Below are positions 58,282 through 64,000 of a stretch of 64,000 nt of DNA, in pieces (within the stretch, counting starts at the first letter, position 1; every line of letters starts with the position of its first letter). Under the pieces are notes generated by a model. The model worked only from the letters and a program-made list of their open reading frames with translations, was not told the DNA's origin and made no database searches. Origin of the DNA: Streptomyces sp. NBC_01267 (GTDB taxonomy: Bacteria; Actinomycetota; Actinomycetes; Streptomycetales; Streptomycetaceae); NCBI RefSeq assembly GCF_036241575.1, contig NZ_CP108455.1:1998501-2062500 (forward strand), given 5' to 3'. The translations under genes and the position numbers were made by a program.

Positions 58282-58641
58282 ATGGACGAACACGCCTGGA
58301 CGACCGTCACCCGACTCCACGCCTGGCTGGAGGAGTCCGCCACCCGGCCGCCCCGCGAGGAGACGCTGCTCCGGGTGCTGAAACTCTCCGAGGAGGTCGG
58401 GGAGGTGGCGCAGGCCGTCATCGGCGCCACCGGCCAGAACCCGCGCAAGGGGCGGTCGCACAGCTGGCAGGACGTGGAGGCCGAGCTGTGCGACGTGATC
58501 GTGACGGCGATGGTGGCGCTGCGCACGCTGACCCCGGACGCGGCCGGGGTCTTCGCCGCCCATGTGCAACGGGTCGCGGACCGTTCCCTCGGCGGTGCCG
58601 CGCCGCCGTCCCCCGACCCCGCCTCCGACACCCGGGAATGA
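58282..58641 (+). CDS. MazG-like nucleotide pyrophosphohydrolase
   Basis: 119 residues. The metal-binding motifs of all-alpha NTP pyrophosphatases are clear: LKLSEEVGEVAQAVIG (EExxE) and VEAELCDVIVTAMVAL (ExxD). Such enzymes remove non-canonical or excess nucleoside triphosphates. A 25-residue Pro/Ser-rich tail follows the domain. It lies 45 bp after the SDR gene and 27 bp before the PhzF gene on the same strand. Confidence 0.9.
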   Translation: MDEHAWTTVTRLHAWLEESATRPPREETLLRVLKLSEEVGEVAQAVIGATGQNPRKGRSHSWQDVEAELCDVIVTAMVALRTLTPDAAGVFAAHVQRVADRSLGGAAPPSPDPASDTRE

Positions 58642-58668
58642 CCACGGAGCGGCGGAAGTTACGTCGAC

Positions 58669-59544
58669 ATGACACCACTTCCCCGCCCCGAGATCCTCCG
58701 CTACACCGCCTTCTCCGCCGACCCCGCCGGGGGCAATCCCGCCGGGGTCGTCCTGGACGCCGCGGGGCTCGGCACCGCGGAGCAGCTCGCCATCGCCGCG
58801 GAGCTCGGGTACAGCGAGACCGCGTTCCTGACCGCGCCGCCGGAGGGGCTCGGCGGGGAGCCCGGCCGGGCGTACACCGTGCGGTACTTCAGCCCCCGGG
58901 CCGAGGTGCCCTTCTGCGGGCACGCCACCATCGCCACGGCCGTCGCCTTCGCGGAACGGCACGGCCCCGGCGACCTGCTCCTCGCCACCCGGGCGGGTAC
59001 GGTCCCGGTCGCCGTGACCGAGCGGGACGGGGTGCTGCGGGCGACGCTGACAAGCGTGGCGCCCGCCGTCCTCGACGTGACGGCGGAGGACGTGGCCGAG
59101 GCACTCGCCGCTCTCGGCTGGTCCGCCGCCGACCTGGACCCGGCGCTCGCGCCCCGGATCGCGTACGCGGGAGCCCGCCATCTGGTGCTGGCGGCAGCGA
59201 CCCGGTCCCGGCTGGCGGACCTGTCGTACGACTTCGACCGGCTGGCCGCGTTCATGCGCGGCCTGGACCTCACCACGCTCCAACTGGTGTGGCGCGAGTC
59301 GGAGTCCGTCTTCCACGTCCGCGACCCGTTCCCGGTGGGCGGGGTGGTGGAGGACCCGGCGACGGGGGCCGCTGCCGCCGCGTTCGGCGCGTACGCACGG
59401 GAGTTGGGCCTGGTCGCGGCGGATGCGGTCCTCACCCTGCACCAGGGCGCGGACCTCGGCCGCCCCGGCGAGCTGACCGTCGAACTGCGCGCGGGTGACG
59501 AGCGGGTGCGGGTGAGCGGCACGGGCGCCCGGATCGCGGACTGA
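58669..59544 (+). CDS. PhzF-family isomerase/epimerase
   Basis: 291 residues. The two-domain diaminopimelate-epimerase fold is indicated by YTAFSADPAGGNPAGVVLDA, the general base region LGYSETAFL (Glu) and YFSPRAEVPFCGHATIATA, and the second-half GVVEDPATGAAAAAFGAYA. In phenazine producers PhzF isomerises dihydro-hydroxyanthranilate; most relatives act elsewhere, and no phenazine cluster is present here. Last gene of the short plus-strand run starting at 56441. Confidence 0.93.
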   Translation: MTPLPRPEILRYTAFSADPAGGNPAGVVLDAAGLGTAEQLAIAAELGYSETAFLTAPPEGLGGEPGRAYTVRYFSPRAEVPFCGHATIATAVAFAERHGPGDLLLATRAGTVPVAVTERDGVLRATLTSVAPAVLDVTAEDVAEALAALGWSAADLDPALAPRIAYAGARHLVLAAATRSRLADLSYDFDRLAAFMRGLDLTTLQLVWRESESVFHVRDPFPVGGVVEDPATGAAAAAFGAYARELGLVAADAVLTLHQGADLGRPGELTVELRAGDERVRVSGTGARIAD

Positions 59545-59631
59545 ACCCCCCGGCGGCCGGCCACTGCCCGCCGCCGGTCCGGCCGATCGCGGTGGCGCCG
59601 GTCCGGCCGATGGCCGGTGTCACCGTCCGCG

Positions 59632-60783
59632 TCAGTGCTTGCGCCTGCGGCGGGGACGCCGGTTGCGCAGGGCCACCGTGCCGACCGCGAGCAGCGCGGC
59701 CACTCCCCCGCCCGCTCCGAGCAGCGGCCAGGAGCTGCTGTCGCCCGTCCCGCTGCCGCCGGACACCGCGGCCCGCGCGGCCCGCGGACCCGCGGCCGGG
59801 GAGGCGGTCCTGAGGCCGCCGCCCTCGCTGAGCGGGTCGACGAGCGTACCGACGGGGGTCACCTTGTCCACCGCCCTGAACCCCCAGTCCAGCAGGGCCG
59901 AGGTCTCCTTGTACACCGCGTCGTAGCCGACCGCCGGGTGCATGACGGTGACCAGCAGAGTGCGGCCCTCGCGGGTGGCGGCTCCGGTGAAGGTGTTGCC
60001 CGCGTGCGTGGTGTAGCCGTTCTTGACGCCGATCATCCCGGCGTACGTGCCGAGCAGCCGGTCGGTGTTCTGGATCTGGAACTTCTTGCCTCCCCGGCCG
60101 GGGAATTCGGCGACGCGGGTGGCGCAGTAGCCCCGGAAGTCGGTGTTCCTGAGCCCGTGCCTGGCGAACAGCGACAGGTCGTACGCGGACGACAGCTGCC
60201 CGGGGTGGTCGTAGCCGTCGGGGCTGACCACATGTGTGTCGAGGGCCTGGAGGTCCACGGCTTTCGCGGCCATCTCACCGACCGTGCCGGCCACACCGCC
60301 GTTCATGGAACTCAGCACATGGACGGCGTCGTTGCCGGAACGCAGGAAGACCCCCTGCCACAACTGGTCGACGGTGTACGTGGTTCCGGCCTCGACGCCC
60401 ACGAGGCTGCTGCCCGCCGGAATCCCCGCCAGATCGGCGGCGGTCACCTTGTGCTTCTGCGCCTTGTCGAACTTGGGGAGCACGGTGTCGGCGAAGAGCA
60501 TCTTCAGCGTGGAGGCGGGCGGCAGCGGCCGGTGGGGCCGGTAGGCGGCCAGCACCTCACCGCTGTCGTAGTCCGCGACGAGCCACGACTGAGCGGCGGC
60601 GCGCGGCAACGCGGGCGCACCGGCGCGGCGTCTGACCTGTATCCCGTCGAGGCCCAGCCGCTCACCGCCGATCACGGTGGCGGCCGAGGCCGGGGTGGCC
60701 CCGGAGACGAGAAGCGCGGCGGGCACGGCAGCGGCGGCGAGGCCGAGCACTGCGCGCCGGGAGTGCGAAGCGTTGCTGGTCAC
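59632..60783 (-). CDS. D-alanyl-D-alanine carboxypeptidase (S11), Tat-signal, C-terminal anchor
   Basis: 383 residues from a GTG at 60783 (MTSNASHSRRAVLG), which places the signal at the very N-terminus; a GTG at 60873 with GGTGGA upstream would add 30 residues and cannot be excluded. TACGAT just before 60783 could be a -10 for a leaderless message. The penicillin-binding motifs are PASTLKMLF (SxxK), LRSGNDAVH (SxN) and GVKNGYTTHAG, where the usual KTG is KNG, as in several actinobacterial relatives. A C-terminal helix (PLLGAGGGVAALLAVGTVAL) and the basic RRPRRRRKH anchor it. It trims cell-wall stem peptides. Confidence 0.92.
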   Translation of the reverse strand: MTSNASHSRRAVLGLAAAAVPAALLVSGATPASAATVIGGERLGLDGIQVRRRAGAPALPRAAAQSWLVADYDSGEVLAAYRPHRPLPPASTLKMLFADTVLPKFDKAQKHKVTAADLAGIPAGSSLVGVEAGTTYTVDQLWQGVFLRSGNDAVHVLSSMNGGVAGTVGEMAAKAVDLQALDTHVVSPDGYDHPGQLSSAYDLSLFARHGLRNTDFRGYCATRVAEFPGRGGKKFQIQNTDRLLGTYAGMIGVKNGYTTHAGNTFTGAATREGRTLLVTVMHPAVGYDAVYKETSALLDWGFRAVDKVTPVGTLVDPLSEGGGLRTASPAAGPRAARAAVSGGSGTGDSSSWPLLGAGGGVAALLAVGTVALRNRRPRRRRKH

Positions 60784-60973
60784 TGAGGGATCGTACGAAC
60801 CTGAGCGGCGGGCGGGTGCGGCGGGGCCGGTCTCACCCCTCGCACGGGTGCTGTTCCTGTGCGTGTCCGTCACCGGATCCACCCGAACGCATGTCGCCCT
60901 TGTCCGAGTACATGCCTGTATTGCGGGTAAGTAACCCATGTGGGGGCGAGAATCCAGCGCCCGGAGGTGTCTT

Positions 60974-61162
60974 ATGAGCACCACCTATGAGAAGGACGAC
61001 TTCTACTCACGCGACAGGTCGCCCAACGCGACCATGCCGGAGGACCGCCCCCGTGGAGGCGGACCGAGAGCGCCACTGAAACACCGCGGGCCGCTGACCG
61101 TGGTCCTGATGACCGCGGCCATCATCCTGCTGATCATCGTGGGAGTCGCGCTCTTCCCGTGA
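60974..61162 (+). CDS. Small single-pass membrane protein
   Basis: 62 residues from the ATG at 60974, with CGGAGGTG upstream. A polar N-terminus with acidic and basic residues (TTYEKDDFYSRDRSPNATMP) and a Pro/Gly/Arg stretch lead to a C-terminal membrane helix (LTVVLMTAAIILLIIVGVALF), a tail-anchored layout. The clean ribosome-binding site supports a real gene. Function unknown. It is divergent from the carboxypeptidase gene. Confidence 0.75.
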   Translation: MSTTYEKDDFYSRDRSPNATMPEDRPRGGGPRAPLKHRGPLTVVLMTAAIILLIIVGVALFP

Positions 61163-61244
61163 CCGAAGCGTCTTCCCGTGACCGAAGCGACGCCGACCGT
61201 GCCGGCACCCTGACACCCGACGCGGTCGGCGTCGTGCGCTGCCG

Positions 61245-62393
61245 CTAGGGCACCCGGTGCGGGGCGCGGCGGACGGCGAGGACCGCCAGGTCGTCCTGTT
61301 GGGACCCGGCGGTGAAGGCACTCACGTCGTCGACGAGTGAACCGATGAGTTGGCCTGCGGTGATGTCGACGCGCCCGGTCAGGCGCGTTTCCAGCGGATA
61401 GAACGCGCCCTCGGGCGATCGGGCCTCGGTCAGACCGTCGGTGCACAGCAGCAGCGTGGCCCCGGTGGGGAACGGGAACCACTCCACCGTGCGCGGCTCG
61501 TCGACCAGGCTCGCCAGACCGAGCGGCACATGCTCGGTCCCCGCGGCGACGGCCGTGACCGCTCCGTCGTGCAGCAGGTAGGGCGGGATGTGCCCACAGG
61601 TGACGACCTGGGTCTCGGTGCTCTTGTCCACGCCCAGGACGAGCGCGGTGACGAACCGTTCCGGCTCGCCGCGCTGTGCCGCGTAGTCGTTGTGGCGGAC
61701 GACTGCCGCTTCGAGCGCGTCGATGAGCAGGGTCATCGTCGGCTCGCGGTGGGCGGCCTCGCGGAAGGCACCCACGACATCGATGGCCATGCCGATGGCG
61801 GGCAGCCCCTTCCCCTGGACGTCGCCGATCAGCACCCGGGTGCCCCAAGGGGTGGCTGCCACGTCGTAGATGTCGCCGCCGACGAGCTTGTCCTGCTGCA
61901 GCGGCTCGTAGACACCGTCCACGAGGACGTCGTCGGTGAGCAGCGGCAGGGGCCGCAGGATCTGCCGCTGCATCGCGGCTGCGGTCGAGCGCAGCCGCAC
62001 CAGCGCCGCCTCGCGCGTGAGGCGAATCCGGGAGCTGTAGACGGCCAGCGCACCGAAGCCGATGGCGAACAGCGCCAGGATCACCCGGTCGACGAAACGC
62101 TCCTCGGACCGGATGAACACCGGCACGATGACGAAGGCTGTCACCCAGGCGGAGACCAGGGCCGTCTGGCGCGGGCTGCACAGCGCGGCGGCGAACGCCG
62201 GCAGGAACACCAGCAGGCCGAGAAGGAAGACCGCGGCTCCGGTCAGCAGGACAAGGGTGACCGCCACCGCTGTCGTGGCCACCGTCGCCCAGACGACATT
62301 GCGGGTGGAAGGCGTGCGAATGGCGGTGTCTTCGTCGCTGCGGTCCGCCAGGTCGGGTGCCGAGCGCAGTGCCGCACGCAACGAACGGAACAT
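61245..62393 (-). CDS. Membrane PP2C/SpoIIE-type serine phosphatase
   Basis: 382 residues from the ATG at 62393 (MFRSLRAALRSAP), with GGAGG eight bases upstream. Three or four N-terminal membrane segments (about 36-115) precede a PPM phosphatase domain (about 160-382). Its metal ligands lie in LVGGDIYDVAATPWG, LIGDVQGKGLPAIGMA, LLLCTDGLTEARS and QQDDLAVLAVRR. Such proteins dephosphorylate anti-sigma-factor antagonists in partner-switching pathways, often responding to envelope signals. No partner gene is in the window. Confidence 0.93.
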   Translation of the reverse strand: MFRSLRAALRSAPDLADRSDEDTAIRTPSTRNVVWATVATTAVAVTLVLLTGAAVFLLGLLVFLPAFAAALCSPRQTALVSAWVTAFVIVPVFIRSEERFVDRVILALFAIGFGALAVYSSRIRLTREAALVRLRSTAAAMQRQILRPLPLLTDDVLVDGVYEPLQQDKLVGGDIYDVAATPWGTRVLIGDVQGKGLPAIGMAIDVVGAFREAAHREPTMTLLIDALEAAVVRHNDYAAQRGEPERFVTALVLGVDKSTETQVVTCGHIPPYLLHDGAVTAVAAGTEHVPLGLASLVDEPRTVEWFPFPTGATLLLCTDGLTEARSPEGAFYPLETRLTGRVDITAGQLIGSLVDDVSAFTAGSQQDDLAVLAVRRAPHRVP

Positions 62394-62574
62394 GCGGGCA
62401 TCCTCCAGCGGCACTTGTGGTCGGGCTGGTGCGAGTGCCGCACGCGGCGGCAGACAGGCGGCCTCGATCATTCACGTCGGCCAGGGACCCGGCGGGAGGC
62501 TGGCCGCTGCCGTGCTGAAGTGCGCCCGTACGAGTGGCGACGCGCGGAGCGGGCACGCGGTTCGCCGACTTCGA

Positions 62575-62618
62575 CGACGAGGGCACGACGAGGGCACGAC
62601 GAGGGCACGACGAGGGCC
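62575..62618 (-). repeat. 11-bp tandem repeat x4
   Basis: Four CGACGAGGGCA units (62575, 62586, 62597, 62608; the last ends in CC) between the phosphatase and peptidase genes, running into the terminator stem. Confidence 0.88.
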
Positions 62619-62653
62619 GGGCGGTCCCCCTGGTACGGGGGACCGCCCGGCCC
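62614..62653 (-). terminator. Perfect 17-bp stem-loop after the peptidase gene
   Basis: GGGCCGGGCGGTCCCCC (62614-62630) and GGGGGACCGCCCGGCCC (62637-62653) pair perfectly around a six-base loop, 33 bp after the peptidase stop. The strongest hairpin in the window. Confidence 0.88.
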
Positions 62654-62685
62654 GGCTGTGTCGTTACCGTGCGCGTGCTGTGTGG

Positions 62686-64000
62686 TTACCGGACGTCGTA
62701 GGCGCGGGTGATCGTCTGGCTGACCGCGTTCTTGTTCGAGTCCGTGAAGGTGGTCTTCAGCGTGACCTGCTTACCGGCGGCGCCGGTGTGGTCGAGGACG
62801 GCCGTCCACTTGCCGTTCTTCTGCTCGGTCGGCGCCTGGGTCCAGGTGGTGCCGCCGTCGTAGGAGTAGGACAGCGAGGCCGCGGTGATCGTGCCCGGGG
62901 TGTACCCGGCGTGGCCCTCGACCGACAGGCCGACCTTGATGCCGCTCTTCGCGGGCAGCGTGTTCATGCCGTCCACCGGCAGGTCGTAGTCCGGGAAGAG
63001 GATCGGCAGACCGCGGGAGTAGACGTCCGACTCCAGGTGGGAGCGGAAACTCCAGGTGGTGGTGACACCGGTGGAGCGCAGCCAGTTCCGGTCCGAGGAC
63101 GGAATCTTTTCCAGGTTCTGAGTGAGCTCGTACGCGGAGTCCTCGGCCGGAACCGTGAACGCGTCGTACGGGTATTCGCTGGTGGCGATCTGCTCACCGT
63201 TGCGCTTCAGCACCAGGTTGCCGAGGTCGCCGAACCCCGCGCCGCCGGACCAGTGGTCACCGGAGGCGTCGAGCCAGAGCGCGCTCTGGAAGCCGATCTG
63301 CTCGCCCTGCCGTTCGGCGGCCAGCACCGGCTTGCCGTCCGTGTCGCGCGGCGCCGCCGGGCGCAGGAGACCGTGGTACCACTCCTCGGAGCGCCGGTCC
63401 CCGGCACGGTAGGTGCGGTTCTGATCGTTCATGAACGCGGCGAAGGGGAAGCTGGTCATCGCGCCGTGGGACCAGACGTCGTCGCCGGTCGTGTAGTAGG
63501 CGGTACGGGTACCGGGCACATGGACCGGGTTGAACACGCCCACCGCGATGGCGGTGCTCCTGTCCCAGACGGGAAGGACGTACAGCGCGTCGATGTAGTC
63601 GGCCTCCGCGCCGAGGGCGTTCCACTTCTCCGTGACCTGGGCCAGCTTGGAGTCCTTCACCTGGTACACGTGGTCGGACTGCAGCGGGCCCTGCGTCGGG
63701 AACGTGAGGTTGTAGACGTAGGACGAGCCGTTCTGGGAACCGGTCGCGCGCCAGGTGGGCCGGAACTCGAAGTAGCCCTTCTTCGCGCGCCCGTCGACGG
63801 AGGCGTAGAACTTCTGCACGGCGCTGCCGGCCGACAGCGATCCGCTCAGCTCCCAGGCGTTGTCCCAGGTGCGGGCGTAGCTGAGGCTGGTGGTGTTCAG
63901 CGTCGAGGGGCGGTCGGTGTGCACACTCAGCCGGTGGGCCTTGCGCGCGTCGAGGACGACGGTGGTGTCCCCGGTGATCCGCAGCTGCGGGCGCCCGAGG
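62686..64000 (-). CDS. Large secreted S8-type (subtilase) protein, C-terminal part
   Basis: The frame runs off the right edge; about 438 C-terminal residues are visible and no catalytic motif is among them. The text RPQLRITGDTTVVLDARKAH and the following beta-rich domains (KKGYFEFRPTWRATG, HGLLRPAAPRDTDGKPVL, ASLSYSYDGGTTWTQAP near the end) resemble the C-terminal half of large Streptomyces secreted subtilases. The last 100 residues form a fibronectin- or immunoglobulin-like fold. No anchor is seen, so it should be released. Assignment as a peptidase rests on remembered similarity of this C-terminal region. Confidence 0.68.
   Translation of the reverse strand, partial: LGRPQLRITGDTTVVLDARKAHRLSVHTDRPSTLNTTSLSYARTWDNAWELSGSLSAGSAVQKFYASVDGRAKKGYFEFRPTWRATGSQNGSSYVYNLTFPTQGPLQSDHVYQVKDSKLAQVTEKWNALGAEADYIDALYVLPVWDRSTAIAVGVFNPVHVPGTRTAYYTTGDDVWSHGAMTSFPFAAFMNDQNRTYRAGDRRSEEWYHGLLRPAAPRDTDGKPVLAAERQGEQIGFQSALWLDASGDHWSGGAGFGDLGNLVLKRNGEQIATSEYPYDAFTVPAEDSAYELTQNLEKIPSSDRNWLRSTGVTTTWSFRSHLESDVYSRGLPILFPDYDLPVDGMNTLPAKSGIKVGLSVEGHAGYTPGTITAASLSYSYDGGTTWTQAPTEQKNGKWTAVLDHTGAAGKQVTLKTTFTDSNKNAVSQTITRAYDVR

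Noticed and set aside
56441..59544. Phenazine biosynthesis cluster around the PhzF gene
   Set aside because: Only a PhzF-family gene is present; PhzA/B, D, E and G are absent, and the family is common outside phenazine pathways.

Overview
The window is high-GC DNA from an actinomycete, almost certainly a Streptomyces. The GC-rich third codon positions, frequent GTG starts, GTGA/ATGA start-stop overlaps, Tat (SRRxxLG) and lipobox export signals, an AfsR-type regulator and the gene families present all fit. No RNA genes, CRISPR arrays, insertion sequences or prophage genes were found. It reads as chromosomal core-flank DNA with several accessory islands.

Layout. (1) 1-6.5 kb: the start of a glutamine synthetase gene, then a copper-flavoured envelope set (DUF3105, DUF305, a secreted S53 peptidase, a Met-rich DUF6153 protein and a Tat-exported multicopper oxidase). 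(2) 6.7-25.9 kb: housekeeping and regulatory genes. These are nadE, two MFS exporters (one with a TetR repressor gene and a clear operator palindrome), an EEP-family hydrolase, panB, a DrrAB-like ABC exporter, a very large AfsR-like regulator, an M50 protease, an F420:NADPH oxidoreductase, a RelE/Phd toxin-antitoxin pair with a TGTACA operator, and map. (3) 25.9-32.7 kb: a heme oxygenase gene with an iron box, then a minus-strand nitrogen/nickel operon (urea transporter, CbiX-like protein, UreF, UreG, UreD, ammonium channel). Its urease structural genes have been reduced to two tiny start-plus-end remnants. (4) 32.8-34.0 kb: a two-subunit FluC fluoride channel with a DUF190 protein. (5) 34.2-45.2 kb: an iron island with two HtaA heme-binding surface proteins, HmuTUV, and EfeO-EfeB-EfeU plus an out-of-frame overlapping lipoprotein gene, with two more iron-box sites. 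(6) 45.2-49.0 kb: a stand-alone Prim-Pol protein, a TetR regulator, a DDAH-like hydrolase and an Rsm22-like methyltransferase. (7) 49.0-56.3 kb: a translationally coupled operon of KAS III, FabF-like KS, acyl-CoA dehydrogenase/oxidase, a 49-aa membrane protein, ACP and a second FabF-like KS, next to a Bcr/CflA exporter. This is a compact, reductase-free type II fatty-acid/polyketide-like locus and the best candidate here for an undescribed pathway. (8) 56.4-64.0 kb: miscellaneous enzymes (Gfo/Idh, SDR, MazG-like, PhzF), a D,D-carboxypeptidase, a SpoIIE/PP2C phosphatase and the C-terminal part of a large subtilase-type secreted protein.

How the parts fit. Iron is the most coherent theme: HtaA proteins would catch heme at the surface, HmuTUV import it and heme oxygenase open it, while EfeUOB offers a second route; three iron-box-like sites sit at their promoters. 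The urease accessory genes are intact although their local enzyme is gone, so they must serve another urease or nickel enzyme, or be decaying. A further oddity is a set of six separate tandem arrays that all have a 15-bp unit, four inside genes and two between genes.
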